A DNA stretch of 64,000 nt from contig NZ_JAUFPL010000028.1 of assembly GCF_030409215.1 (NCBI RefSeq), positions 498,519-562,518 on the forward strand. The letters are read 5' to 3'. Source of the DNA: Halomonas ramblicola. GTDB taxonomy: Bacteria > Pseudomonadota > Gammaproteobacteria > Pseudomonadales > Halomonadaceae. Made by a program: the position numbers and the translations under genes. The notes beneath the pieces were generated by a model, which did no database searches, was not told the DNA's origin, and saw nothing but the letters and a program-made list of their open reading frames with translations. Positions 25,601 through 34,841 of the stretch are shown here, piece after piece. How positions within the stretch are numbered: the stretch's first letter is position 1; every line of letters begins with the position of its first letter.

Positions 25601-26992
25601 ATGCCCCAGCCACTGGCACGCGAGTTCCAGGACCTCCTCGAGCGTGGCCGCGACCGCCAGCTGCGCCTGGCGGTCACCGGCCTGTCGCGCTCCGGCAAGA
25701 CCGCCTTCCTCACCTCCCTGGTCAACCAGCTGCGCCACGCCGGCCTGGAGGCGCGCCTCGACCTGCTGCCGGCGGCCCGTGAGGGTCGCCTGCTGGGCGC
25801 GCGGCGCGTCAACCAGCAGGACCTCGCCGTGCCGCGCTTCCCCTACGACCCGGCGATGGCCGCCCTGGCGGAGACGCCGCCGAGCTGGCCGGAGCCCACC
25901 CGCGGCATCAGCGAGCTGCGCCTGGCGATCCGCCATCGCCCGGCAAGGCGCGGCTGGCTCGCCGGCGAGACGCGCCAGCTGACCCTGGACCTCTTCGACT
26001 ATCCCGGCGAGTGGCTGCTCGACCTGCCGCTGCTGGAACACGACTACCCCAGCTGGTGCCGGCGCCAGCAGGCCGTGCAGGGTCACCAGCGGGAGGCCCA
26101 CTTCGCCGCCTGGCGGGCCGCGGCCGAGGCGCTGGACCCCGCCGCCGAGGCCGACGAGGCGCGGCTCGCCGAGATCTCCGAGCACTACGCCGAGGGGCTG
26201 CGCGCCGCCCGCGAGGCGGGCTTCGCCGACCTGCAGCCGGGACGCTTCTTGCTGCCCGGCGACCTGGCCGGCGCCCCGGTGCTGCAGTTCTTCCCGCTGC
26301 CGGGGATCGCCGAGGCCGAGCCGGCCGCGCTCGCCGCCCTGCCCGAGGAGAGCAACTACGCCACCCTGGCGCGGCGCTTCCGCCACTACCAGCAGCACAT
26401 CGTCCGGCCCTTCTACCGCGACCACTTCCGCCGCTTCGATCGCCAGATCGTGCTGGTCGACCTGCTGGGCGCCCTCAACGCCGGCCCCGAGCGCTTCCAG
26501 GACCTCGCCCGGGCGCTCGCCAACCTGATGCAGAGCTTCGATTACGGCAAGCGCAGCCTGCTCTCGCGGCTCTTCGCCCCGCGCATCGACCGCCTGGCCA
26601 TCGCGGCCACCAAGGCCGATCACGTCACCCCGGAGCAGCACCCGCGGATGGTGGCACTGCTCGAGGCCCTGCTCGCCGAGCCGCTCAAGGACCTGCGCTT
26701 CGCCGACGTACCGGTGCGCGCCCTGTCGTTGGCGGCGATTCGCGCCAGCGAGGCCCGCGAGGTGGAGCACCAGGGGCGCCGCAGCCCGGCGCTGCAGGGC
26801 ACCGGCCTCGACGGCGAGCCCTTGCTGTTGTTCCCCGGCGAGCTGCCCGAACGCCTGCCGGACGCCGCCTTCTGGGCCCGCCAGGGCTTCGACTTCCCCG
26901 CCTTCCGCCCGCCGCCCCAGGACGGCGGCGCCCTGCCGCACATCCGCATGGACGCCGCCCTGGAATGGCTGATCGGAGACAAGCTGCAATGA
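25601..26992 (+). CDS. ycjX: YcjX-family P-loop GTPase/ATPase
   Basis: A 463-residue protein of the YcjX (DUF463) family. The Walker A loop GLSRSGKT is at 27-34, and the family blocks LTLDLFDYPGEWLLDLP and FDRQIVLVDLLGALN follow. In enterobacteria ycjXF belong to the phage-shock (PspF) regulon, but no psp genes are visible here. The stop codon overlaps the next start as ATGA. The molecular role is undefined. Confidence 0.9.
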   Translation: MPQPLAREFQDLLERGRDRQLRLAVTGLSRSGKTAFLTSLVNQLRHAGLEARLDLLPAAREGRLLGARRVNQQDLAVPRFPYDPAMAALAETPPSWPEPTRGISELRLAIRHRPARRGWLAGETRQLTLDLFDYPGEWLLDLPLLEHDYPSWCRRQQAVQGHQREAHFAAWRAAAEALDPAAEADEARLAEISEHYAEGLRAAREAGFADLQPGRFLLPGDLAGAPVLQFFPLPGIAEAEPAALAALPEESNYATLARRFRHYQQHIVRPFYRDHFRRFDRQIVLVDLLGALNAGPERFQDLARALANLMQSFDYGKRSLLSRLFAPRIDRLAIAATKADHVTPEQHPRMVALLEALLAEPLKDLRFADVPVRALSLAAIRASEAREVEHQGRRSPALQGTGLDGEPLLLFPGELPERLPDAAFWARQGFDFPAFRPPPQDGGALPHIRMDAALEWLIGDKLQ

Positions 26993-28041
26993 CCGAGCCC
27001 CGCGACCCGCGACCCGGCCGGCGCTTCGCTCCCGAGCCGCCCGCTCCCGGGGCCACGCCGGATCCGCGCCCCGCCGAGCCCTTCGCCACCGACCTGCCCA
27101 GCCGGGCGCTGGCGCCCGAGCCCGATGCTCCCGGCGAGCGGGCCCTGGAGGCCGACCTGGCCCGGCCGCGTCGGCGGCGCTGGGGACTGCTCGGCCTGCT
27201 CGGCGCCGGCCTGGGGCTGGGCGCCGTGGAGGCCGGCCACACCCTCTACCGGGCCGGGCTGGGCGGCGACTGGCTGGCCGGGGCCTGGAGCCTGCTGCTG
27301 TTGTTGGCCCTGGGCCTGGGCGGCTCGGCGCTGGCCCGCGAGCTGTGGCGGCTACGCCGCCTGAAGCGACACGACCGTCTGCGCGAGCGCCTGGCGGCCC
27401 TGCCCCGAGCCGACGCCCGCGAGGCCGGCGCCACCGCCGAGGCGCTGCGCCGGGCCCTGGCCCTGGACGACGACCATCCCCACTGGCAGGCCTTCCTGAG
27501 CGCCCGCCAGGCGCACCATACGGGGGCGGAGGTGCGCACCCTGCTCGACCACCACCTGCTCGCCCCGCGCGACCGCGCGGCGCGCCGGCTGGTGTCGCGA
27601 ATGTCCGGCGAGACGGCGGTGATGGTGGCGGTGAGCCCGCTGACCCTGGTGGACATGCTGCTGGTGGCCTGGCGCGGCCTGGCCATGGTCGACCGGCTGT
27701 GCCGGCTCTACGGCCTGGAGCTGGGTTACGCCGCGCGCCTTCGCCTGCTGCGCGAGGTGCTGCGCCAGATGGCCTTCGCCGGCGCCACCGAGCTGGCCGG
27801 CGACGCGGGCATGGAGATGCTCTCCATGGACCTGGCCGGCCGCCTCTCGACCCGTGCCGCCCAGGGGCTGGGGATCGGCCTGCTCAGCGCCCGGCTGGGG
27901 CTGCGCACCCAGCGCCTCGCCCGCCCCCTGCCCTTCGCCGGGGACGAGGCGCCGCGCCTGGCCGACCTGCGCCGCGAGCTGTGGCAGCAGCTCCGCCGCC
28001 TGGAGCGGGAGGGCGACCGCCCCACCGACGGAAACGCTTGA
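26989..28041 (+). CDS. ycjF: YcjF-like (UPF0283) membrane protein
   Basis: A 350-residue membrane protein with a Pro-rich cytoplasmic N-terminus (1-60), two membrane spans (about 65-88 and 95-117) and a C-terminal DUF697-type region with the typical GETAVMVAVSPLTLVDM. It is the usual partner of YcjX. The chosen ATG overlaps the ycjX stop; the frame is open farther upstream inside ycjX but with no homology. An FNR-like palindrome overlaps its stop codon. Confidence 0.87.
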   Translation: MTEPRDPRPGRRFAPEPPAPGATPDPRPAEPFATDLPSRALAPEPDAPGERALEADLARPRRRRWGLLGLLGAGLGLGAVEAGHTLYRAGLGGDWLAGAWSLLLLLALGLGGSALARELWRLRRLKRHDRLRERLAALPRADAREAGATAEALRRALALDDDHPHWQAFLSARQAHHTGAEVRTLLDHHLLAPRDRAARRLVSRMSGETAVMVAVSPLTLVDMLLVAWRGLAMVDRLCRLYGLELGYAARLRLLREVLRQMAFAGATELAGDAGMEMLSMDLAGRLSTRAAQGLGIGLLSARLGLRTQRLARPLPFAGDEAPRLADLRRELWQQLRRLEREGDRPTDGNA

Positions 28042-28051
28042 CCCACGTCAA
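28038..28051 (+). promoter_or_regulatory. FNR/ANR-like box upstream of the universal stress gene
   Basis: TTGAC-CCAC-GTCAA is a perfect dyad with the TTGAY-N4-RTCAA form bound by FNR/ANR regulators. Many Pseudomonas-type universal stress genes are ANR-dependent. A weak -10 candidate, TACGCT, is at 28103-28108; if used, the box centre lies about 70 bp before the start of transcription. Regulator identity is inference. Confidence 0.4.
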
Positions 28052-28141
28052 GAAACTTCGCTTTCGATGCACCGCGCACCTCCCCGCCGGACGCAGACCC
28101 GCTACGCTGATGGAAGATATCCTGCCCCGAGGAGATAGCCC

Positions 28142-28582
28142 ATGTTCTCGTCCATTCTGGTCCCCGTCGACGGTTCCGAACACGCTCGCAAGGCGCTTGC
28201 CGTGGCCTGTCGGCTGCTCTCGCCGGATGACGGCACCCTCTATCTGATTCACGTGCCCGAGCCGATCGCCCACGAGGCCCTGCTGGTCTGGGGGATCGGC
28301 GCCGTGGCCCTGGACGCGAGCCAGGCGGAGCGCCAGCGGGTCGGCGAGGAGGTGCTCGCCCGCGCCGTCGAGGCCGCCCGCGAACAGGGTGCCACCCGGG
28401 TCGAATCCCGTCTCGGCGAGGGTGAGCCGGCCCGGGCGATCCTTGCCGAGGCCGAGGAACGCGGCGTCGAGGCCATCGTCATGGGCAGCCGCGGCCTGGG
28501 CGACTTTCAGGGCCTGGTGGTCGGCAGCGTCTCCCACAAGGTGGCCCACGCCGCCCCGGCCACCGTGATCACGGTGCACTGA
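28142..28582 (+). CDS. Universal stress protein (UspA family)
   Basis: A 146-residue single-domain Usp with the ATP-binding pattern G-x2-G-x9-G-S at Gly115, Gly118 and Gly128-Ser129, plus the N-terminal ILVPVDGSE. ATP-binding Usp proteins help survival under starvation or low oxygen. AGGAG lies before the ATG, and an FNR-like palindrome about 90 bp upstream suggests oxygen control. Its stop codon directly abuts the stop of the opposite gene. Confidence 0.92.
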   Translation: MFSSILVPVDGSEHARKALAVACRLLSPDDGTLYLIHVPEPIAHEALLVWGIGAVALDASQAERQRVGEEVLARAVEAAREQGATRVESRLGEGEPARAILAEAEERGVEAIVMGSRGLGDFQGLVVGSVSHKVAHAAPATVITVH

Positions 28583-29380
28583 TCACAGCCCGAAGCGCTC
28601 GCGCAGCTGGGCGGCCACCGCCCCCTCGGCGTGATGGCCGATGCGCCGGGCGTCCGGCACTCGGCCGGGCAGCTCGGGGTGGGCGTTGGCCATCACATGG
28701 GACTCGCCGGCCAGGGCCAGCATCTCGGTGTCGTTGAGGTTGTCGCCGAAGGCCAGGCAGCGCTCCGGCGTGAGGCCCAGGCTCTCCAGCAGGGCGGTCA
28801 GCGCCGTGCCCTTGTTGACCCCGCCGGCCATCACCTCCAGGGAGTTGGCCATGGAGTAGGTGACGTGAAGCCCCGCGCCGTGGCGCTCGCGGATCCGCGC
28901 CTCCAGCTCGGCCACCCGCGACGGCTCGCCGATGTAGAGCACCTTGCCCACGCCCACGCCGTCCAGCTCGGCATGCTCGGCCACCCGGTAGCCGAAACCG
29001 GTGTGGGCATGCAGGGCCAGCAGCTCGGGGGCCTCGGCATCGATCAGCCAGTCATGGTCGCGGTAGAGGTTGAGGCGCACCTCGGGAGGACGCGGTAGCG
29101 CGATCAGCTCGCGGGCCACGGGCACCGCCAGGTGGCGGGCGGCCACCAGATCGCCCCGGGGATCGTGCAAGTAGGCGCCGTTGGTGCTGATCAGGTGCAC
29201 CGGCACCCCCAGGCGCTCGCGGAAGGCCAGCATGTCGCGATAGTGGCGCCCCGAGGCGAAGGCCAGGTGGTGGCCCGCCTCGGCCAGGGCGCGCAGGGTG
29301 TCGACGGTGGCCGGGGCCAGGCCGTGGCCGGCATCCAGCAGGGTCCCGTCCAGGTCGGAAACGATCAGGTGTGGGGTCAT
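28583..29380 (-). CDS. Cof-type HAD phosphatase
   Basis: A 265-residue haloacid-dehalogenase phosphatase of the Cof/YbiV type. Motif I is SDLDGTLLD with nucleophile Asp9 and Asp11; the motif III lysine is in VNKGTAL; motif IV is GDNLNDTEML. A C2B cap lies between. Such enzymes remove phosphate from sugar phosphates or cofactors. The ATG is set by GGAGAG five bases upstream. It lies 115 bp downstream of nagE on the same strand, so a link to sugar phosphates is possible but unproven. Confidence 0.88.
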   Translation of the reverse strand: MTPHLIVSDLDGTLLDAGHGLAPATVDTLRALAEAGHHLAFASGRHYRDMLAFRERLGVPVHLISTNGAYLHDPRGDLVAARHLAVPVARELIALPRPPEVRLNLYRDHDWLIDAEAPELLALHAHTGFGYRVAEHAELDGVGVGKVLYIGEPSRVAELEARIRERHGAGLHVTYSMANSLEVMAGGVNKGTALTALLESLGLTPERCLAFGDNLNDTEMLALAGESHVMANAHPELPGRVPDARRIGHHAEGAVAAQLRERFGL

Positions 29381-29444
29381 GGCACTCTCCGGATTCCAGT
29401 GCGCCACAGCTTAACCGATTCACCCACCGTGTCCCATCGCCGCG

Positions 29445-29468
29445 GGGGCGGCCCATCCCGGCCGCCCC
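29445..29468 (-). terminator. Hairpin after the nag operon
   Basis: GGGGCGGCC (29445-29453) and GGCCGCCCC (29460-29468) form a perfect 9-bp stem in the nagE-HAD gap, 27 bp past the nagE stop. No U-tract follows in the leftward direction. Confidence 0.4.
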
Positions 29469-29495
29469 GCCGACGCATGGTCCCCCGGCGCGGCG

Positions 29496-31199
29496 TTACG
29501 CCAGGCCCCGGGCCACGGCCTGGGCCCGTTCGCCGAGCAGCACGTGCACCACGCCCCCCTGCAGGCGCTGCACGCCTCGGGCACCGAGCCGCACCAGGGC
29601 CGCCTCGTCCAGGCCTGCGGCGTCGGCCAGTTCCAGCCGCAGCCGGGTGGCGGCGACCGCCGCGGCGGCACGCACGTTGTCCGCCCCGCCCAGGGCCCGC
29701 TGCCAATCGCCACGGGCCTCGGCATCGATGGCCGGGGTCGCCTCCCCGGCCTCGCGCGTCGACGTCTCCACGGACGCGGCGACGGGCGCCGTGCCCTGGG
29801 CGGCCATGGCGGCGCGGATCTCGTCGGCCACCCCGTCGGCGATGGGGCCCAGGATCACCTGCAGGCCGCCACCCTGCAGGCGCAGGATGCCACGCGCGCC
29901 CAGCGCCTTGAGGGCCGCCTCGTCGACGGCGTCGGGATCGTCGAGCACCAGGCGCAACCGGGTGGTGCAGGCCCCGACGCTGCCGAGATTGCCCGCCCCG
30001 CCCAGGGCGGCGACGAAGGCCGGTCCGCGCTCGCCGGCTGCGGTCGTGGCAGCGTCGGAGGGCGCGTCGGTCTGGGGCTCGCGGCCCGGGGTGGGCAGGT
30101 CGAAGCGGGCGATGGCCCAGCGGAACACCGTGTAGTAGAGGGCGAAATAGGCCAGCCCCACCGGCAGCATCAGCCAGCCGTTGGTGGCGAGGCCGTAGGA
30201 AAGGGCGAAGTCGAAGGCGCCGGCGGAGAAGGTGAAGCCCAGCTTGACGTCGAGCCAGTGCAGCAGCGCCATGGACACGCCGGTGAGCAGCGCATGCAGG
30301 CCGTAGAGCAGCGGCGCCAGGAACATGAAGGTGAACTCGATGGGCTCGGTGACCCCGGTGAGGAAGGCGGTCAGCGCCAGGGAGAGCAGCAGGCCGCCCA
30401 CCTGGGCACGGCGGCCCTGCGGCGCGGCATGGTACATGGCCAGGGCCGCGGCCGGCAGGCCGAACATCATCACCGGGAAGAAGCCGGCCATGAAGCTGCC
30501 CGCGGTGGGATCGCCGGCGAAGAAGCGGTTGAGATCGCCGCTGGCCACCGTGCCGGAGGCCGCCTCGAAGCTGCCGAAGACGAACCACACCAGGCTGTTG
30601 AGCACATGGTGCAGGCCGGTGACGATCAGCAGGCGATTGAGCGCGCCGTAGACGAACAGGCCCAGCTCGCCGGCATCGATCAACCACCGGCCGAGCGCAT
30701 CGATGCCGTGCTGTACCGGCGGCCAGGCCAGGCCGAAGAGCACGCCGAGTGCCACGGCGGCCAGCCCGGTGGCGATGGGCACGAAGCGCCGGCCACCGAA
30801 GAAGGCCAGGTACTCGGGGAGCTTGATCGCGTGGTAGCGGTTGTAGAGCAGCCCCGCCACGCTGCCGATGATGATGCCCGCCAGCACGCCCATGTCGATC
30901 TCGGGGTTGAGGGCGATGAGCACTGCATCCAGCACCAGGTAGCCGATCACCCCGGCCAGGCCGGCGGCGCCATTGCCGTCGTTGGCGAAGCCCACCGCCA
31001 GGCCGATGGCGAAGATCAACGCCAGGTTGGCGAAGATCGCCTCGCCGGCGCCGGCGATGAAGGCGATGTCCAGCAGGTCGGGCTGGCCCAGGCGCAGCAG
31101 CAGGCCGGCGATGGGCAGCACCGCGATGGGCAGCATCAGGGAGCGGCCGAGCCGCTGCAGCCCGCCCATCAGGCGGGAGCCGAGGGTCGTGGTGATCAT
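29496..31199 (-). CDS. nagE: PTS N-acetylglucosamine permease EIICB with a degenerate second EIIB
   Basis: A 567-residue inner-membrane permease that imports N-acetylglucosamine as its 6-phosphate. EIIC covers about 1-365 with the conserved GVTEPIEFTF (282-291). A first EIIB (about 392-465) has phosphocysteine Cys411 in ACTTRLR. A second EIIB-like domain (about 497-566) repeats the pattern (ATRLRLEL, GARGVQRLQGG), but Ala516 replaces the cysteine, so it cannot carry phosphate. There is no EIIA; the adjacent fusion protein supplies it. The start overlaps that gene as ATGA. Confidence 0.92.
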   Translation of the reverse strand: MITTTLGSRLMGGLQRLGRSLMLPIAVLPIAGLLLRLGQPDLLDIAFIAGAGEAIFANLALIFAIGLAVGFANDGNGAAGLAGVIGYLVLDAVLIALNPEIDMGVLAGIIIGSVAGLLYNRYHAIKLPEYLAFFGGRRFVPIATGLAAVALGVLFGLAWPPVQHGIDALGRWLIDAGELGLFVYGALNRLLIVTGLHHVLNSLVWFVFGSFEAASGTVASGDLNRFFAGDPTAGSFMAGFFPVMMFGLPAAALAMYHAAPQGRRAQVGGLLLSLALTAFLTGVTEPIEFTFMFLAPLLYGLHALLTGVSMALLHWLDVKLGFTFSAGAFDFALSYGLATNGWLMLPVGLAYFALYYTVFRWAIARFDLPTPGREPQTDAPSDAATTAAGERGPAFVAALGGAGNLGSVGACTTRLRLVLDDPDAVDEAALKALGARGILRLQGGGLQVILGPIADGVADEIRAAMAAQGTAPVAASVETSTREAGEATPAIDAEARGDWQRALGGADNVRAAAAVAATRLRLELADAAGLDEAALVRLGARGVQRLQGGVVHVLLGERAQAVARGLA

Positions 31200-33778
31200 T
31201 TCAGGCACCTCTCGAGGGACGTTGTCGTTGTGGTGTCGTGCGCGTCGGCGTCCGCCGCCAGCAGGGCCGCGAGACGCTCGCGTACCGCGGCGGCCTCGCC
31301 CAGGTCCAGCAGCTCGGGGAGCCGTCCGGCCAGGGCACCGGCATCCAGGCGACGCAGGGCGGCCTTGACCGCCGGCACCCGGGCCGGCTCCACGGAGAGC
31401 TCGTCGACGCCCAACGCCACCAGCAGGGGCGCGGCCAGGGGGTCGCCGGCGGCGGCCCCGCACACCCCCACCGGGCAGCGCCCGGCGGCCCCCTCCACGG
31501 TGGTCCGGATCAGCCGCAGCACCGCAGGGTGCAGGACGTCGGCCCGGGCGCTGAGCGCCGGCTCCTCGCGGTCCATGGCCAGGGTGTACTGGATCAGGTC
31601 ATTGGTGCCGATGGACAGGAAGTCCGCCTCGCCGGCCAGGCCGTCGGCACACAACGCGGCGCTGGGCACCTCGATCATGGCCCCCAGGCGCGGGCGCTCG
31701 GCGAGGCCCAGCTCGGCGGCGAGGGCCTCCAGGCGCCGGCGCACCTCGCGCAGCTCGGCCGCCTCGGTGACCATGGGCAGCATGATGCGCAGGCTCGCCA
31801 GGGGCTCGACCCGCAGCAGGGCCCGCAACTGGGACTCCAGCAGCCCGGGATGGCTGTGCCAGAGGCGCATGCCACGCATGCCGAGCGCCGGGTTGGGCAC
31901 CGCCGGCAGGCGCAGGTAGGGCAACTGCTTGTCGGCGCCGATGTCCAGGGTGCGAATGATCACCGGCTTGCCGCCCAGGGCGTCCAGGGCGGCCTGGTAC
32001 TCGCCGCGCTGGGTGGCCTCGTCGGGGGCGCCGTCGCGCTCCAGGAAGAGGAACTCGCTGCGCATCAGGCCCACGCCGTCGGCACCGTTGTGCGCGGCCA
32101 GGCGGGCCTCCTCGCCGCCGCCGATATTGGCGCCCACCTCGACCACGCGGCCATCGCGGGTGATCGCCGGCTCCCGGGCCGCCTCGCGCTCGGCCTCGGC
32201 CCGATGACGCCGCGCCTCGAGCCGCGCCGCCACCTCGGCCAGCCGGGCCGGGCTCGGCGCCGTCTCCAGGCGCCCGCCGTCGGCATCCAGCACCGCCTGC
32301 TCGCCGGCCGCCTCCCGCAGCGCCGGTCCCATGGCCGCCAGGCAGGGAATGCCCCGGGCCCGCGCCAGGATCGCCACATGCGAGGTGGTACCGCCGCCGG
32401 CCAGGCAGAGACCCGCCGGATGGCGAGCGGCCACGGCCACCAGCTCGGAGGGGGTCAGCTCCTCGGCCACCAGGATGGCGCCCTCGGGGACTTCGGGCAG
32501 GGCGGGCTCGGCCGCGTCGCCGAGCACCGCCATCACCCGCCGCTGCAGGTCGCGCAGGTCGGCGACCCGCCCCGCCAGCAGGGCGTTGCCGCTGGCGGCG
32601 AGCCGCTCGGCCTCGGCGTCCAGCGCCTCGCGCCAGGCCTGGCCGGCACTGCGTCCGGCGCGGATGCGCTCGCGGGCCGAGGCCGCCAGGTCGGGATCCT
32701 CCAGCCAGGCGCGGTGGGCGGCGAAGATCTCCGCCTCGGCGGCCTGGCCCTGGCCCGTCGCCTCCGCCTCGGCCTGGGCCAGGGCCTCGCCGACGCTCAC
32801 CAGGGCGGCGTCGAGGCGCGGTGCCTCCAGGGCCTCGCCCTCGCCGTCCCGAGGTACCCTGGGCAGCGGCGGCCGGTAGTGGACCAACGGCCCTCGGGCC
32901 AGGCCAGGGCTCGCCACCAGCCCGGCCAGCTCGCCCTCCCCCAGCTCGCCTGCCGGAAGGGGCGTCGCCGCCGCGGGGGCGCCGTGCTCCTCCGCCTCGG
33001 GGGTGGTGAGCAGCGTCTCGGCGGCGTCCAGGGCCGCCGCGGCGCGCTCGCCCCGGGCGGTCAGCCGCAGGGCCGCGCCCTCGCCGAGGCCCAGGTTCAT
33101 CAGGGCGCTCAGGCTCTCGGCGCTGGCGCGGGGACGATCGCCGCCGCCCTCGCCCGCCTCGGCATGCACCGTCAGGGTCACGCCATGCTCCCGGGCGATG
33201 GCCCGCAGCCGCGCCGCGGGCCGGGCGTGCAGGCCGGCGGCCAGCGCCAGGCTCAGGTGGCGCTCGAGCTCGGGTCCGGTGGCCTGGTCCCCGGCACTCG
33301 CCGCCGCGACGGCCTCCAGCACCAGCAGCGCCTCGCCCCGGGCGACGCGCTCGCCTCCGCCATGGGTCGGCTCACGCAGCCGCCAGCCGGCGGGCTCGGT
33401 GATCACCAAGGGGGTGATCAGGGCCGTGGCGCCGCGGGCCAGGCGGTCGGCGTCGAAGCGGCACAGGGGGTCGCCGGCGCGTACCCGGTCGCCCACGGCG
33501 ACCAGCGGCTCGATGCCCTCGCCACCGAGTTCGACAGTGTCCAGGCCCAGGTGCAGCAGCAACTCCAGCCCGGCCTCGGTCCTCAGGGTCAGGGCGTGGT
33601 GGGTGCGGGCGAACTGCACCACCTCGCCGTCACAGGGGGCGTGCAGGCACTCGCCCAGGGGATCCAGGGCGATGCCCTCCCCCAGGGCCAGGCCGGCGAA
33701 CGCCGGGTCGGGCACCTCGGTCAGGGGCACCACCACGCCCTCGACGGGGGCCTGCAGGGTCAATGTGGATACGGTCAT
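31196..33778 (-). CDS. nagF: PTS fusion protein EIIA-HPr-Enzyme I
   Basis: An 860-residue cytosolic phosphorelay protein. Domain 1 (1-155) is EIIA of the glucose class, with active His76 (LLLHLGLDTVEL). Domain 2 (about 170-255) is HPr with His184 (AGLHARPA). Domain 3 (about 285-850) is Enzyme I with His467 (GGTTSHVAI), the signature SIGTNDLIQYTLAMDR and a C-terminal Cys in GVCGAAAGD. It moves phosphate from phosphoenolpyruvate to the EIIB of NagE. It matches the Pseudomonas NagF layout and lies between nagB-II and nagE. Confidence 0.93.
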   Translation of the reverse strand: MTVSTLTLQAPVEGVVVPLTEVPDPAFAGLALGEGIALDPLGECLHAPCDGEVVQFARTHHALTLRTEAGLELLLHLGLDTVELGGEGIEPLVAVGDRVRAGDPLCRFDADRLARGATALITPLVITEPAGWRLREPTHGGGERVARGEALLVLEAVAAASAGDQATGPELERHLSLALAAGLHARPAARLRAIAREHGVTLTVHAEAGEGGGDRPRASAESLSALMNLGLGEGAALRLTARGERAAAALDAAETLLTTPEAEEHGAPAAATPLPAGELGEGELAGLVASPGLARGPLVHYRPPLPRVPRDGEGEALEAPRLDAALVSVGEALAQAEAEATGQGQAAEAEIFAAHRAWLEDPDLAASARERIRAGRSAGQAWREALDAEAERLAASGNALLAGRVADLRDLQRRVMAVLGDAAEPALPEVPEGAILVAEELTPSELVAVAARHPAGLCLAGGGTTSHVAILARARGIPCLAAMGPALREAAGEQAVLDADGGRLETAPSPARLAEVAARLEARRHRAEAEREAAREPAITRDGRVVEVGANIGGGEEARLAAHNGADGVGLMRSEFLFLERDGAPDEATQRGEYQAALDALGGKPVIIRTLDIGADKQLPYLRLPAVPNPALGMRGMRLWHSHPGLLESQLRALLRVEPLASLRIMLPMVTEAAELREVRRRLEALAAELGLAERPRLGAMIEVPSAALCADGLAGEADFLSIGTNDLIQYTLAMDREEPALSARADVLHPAVLRLIRTTVEGAAGRCPVGVCGAAAGDPLAAPLLVALGVDELSVEPARVPAVKAALRRLDAGALAGRLPELLDLGEAAAVRERLAALLAADADAHDTTTTTSLERCLK

Positions 33779-33821
33779 GGGAAACTCCCGAATTGTTGTT
33801 GTCGCCGGAGGGCGGGGCGGC

Positions 33822-34841
33822 TCACAGGGTGCGGGTGACCTTGTGGAGGTGGCGGGGGCGGTCCGGATCGCTGCCCCGGGCCGCGGCCAGGCCGGCCACC
33901 ATGACGTAGAAGCTCTGGATCACCGCGAGCGGCTGCAGCGCCTCGTGGCCGGCGTCCACCAGGGTCAGGTGTCGCCGGGGCACGGCCTCATCGGCGGCCA
34001 GCAGCACCCGGGCGCCGACGCCCTCGAGCCACTCGGCCAGCGCCAGCAGCCCGGCCTGCTCCGGCCCCGGCGGAGCGAAGACCAGCACCGGGTAGCCCGG
34101 GCCGATCAGCGCCATGGGGCCGTGGCGCACCTCGGCACCGCTGAACGGCTCGGCCTGGATGGCGCAGGTCTCCTTGAACTTGAGCGCCGCCTCCTGGGCC
34201 ACGGCCAGGCCGGCGCCACGGCCGATCACCATCAGCCGATCGGCGGCCTCCAGGGCCTCGATGGCCGGCGACCAGTCCGCCTCGGCGGCCCGGGTCAGGC
34301 GCTCGGGCAGACCGGCGAGGGCGTCGAGCAGGCGGTGATCCTCCTGCCAGTGTCCCAGCAACTGGGCCATGGCCGAGAGGGTCGCCAGGTAGCTCTTGGT
34401 GGCGGCGACGCTGCGCTCGAGACCGGCATACAGCGGCACCTCCCGGTGGCTGGCCGCGCCCAGCGGCGATTCCGGGGTGTTGACCAGGGCCAGGGCATGG
34501 GCACCGGCCTCGGCCAGGGCCCGCTGGGTCGCCACCAGGTCGGGGCTCTGACCCGACTGGGAGACCGCCAGGGCCAGTTGCCCCGAGAGCCGCCAGGGGG
34601 CCCCGGAGAGGGTGGTCAGCGAGGGCGGCAACGAGGCCACCGGAATGCCGTGGAGCTTCATGCACAGGTAGGCGAAGTAGCCGGCGGCATGGTCGGAGCT
34701 GCCGCGGGCCACGGTCACCGCCCCGACGGGCGGTCGCCGGCGCAGGTGCTCGCCCAGGTCGGCGAGCAGGCCGGCGTTGCGTTGCAACTGGCCACGGATG
34801 CGCTCCGGGGCGTTGCGGGCTTCATCGAGCATCAGGGACAT
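33822..34841 (-). CDS. nagB-II: Glucosamine-6-phosphate deaminase, SIS type (NagB-II)
   Basis: A 339-residue protein of two SIS sugar-isomerase domains, like the isomerase half of GlmS but without the glutaminase domain. Sugar-phosphate binding is seen in RGSSDHA (46-52) and SQSGQSPD (94-101). With nagA and a GlcNAc PTS alongside, and no classical nagB, it should convert glucosamine 6-phosphate to fructose 6-phosphate plus ammonia, as shown for Shewanella NagB-II. Its ATG shares a base with the nagA stop (TGATG). Confidence 0.88.
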   Translation of the reverse strand: MSLMLDEARNAPERIRGQLQRNAGLLADLGEHLRRRPPVGAVTVARGSSDHAAGYFAYLCMKLHGIPVASLPPSLTTLSGAPWRLSGQLALAVSQSGQSPDLVATQRALAEAGAHALALVNTPESPLGAASHREVPLYAGLERSVAATKSYLATLSAMAQLLGHWQEDHRLLDALAGLPERLTRAAEADWSPAIEALEAADRLMVIGRGAGLAVAQEAALKFKETCAIQAEPFSGAEVRHGPMALIGPGYPVLVFAPPGPEQAGLLALAEWLEGVGARVLLAADEAVPRRHLTLVDAGHEALQPLAVIQSFYVMVAGLAAARGSDPDRPRHLHKVTRTL

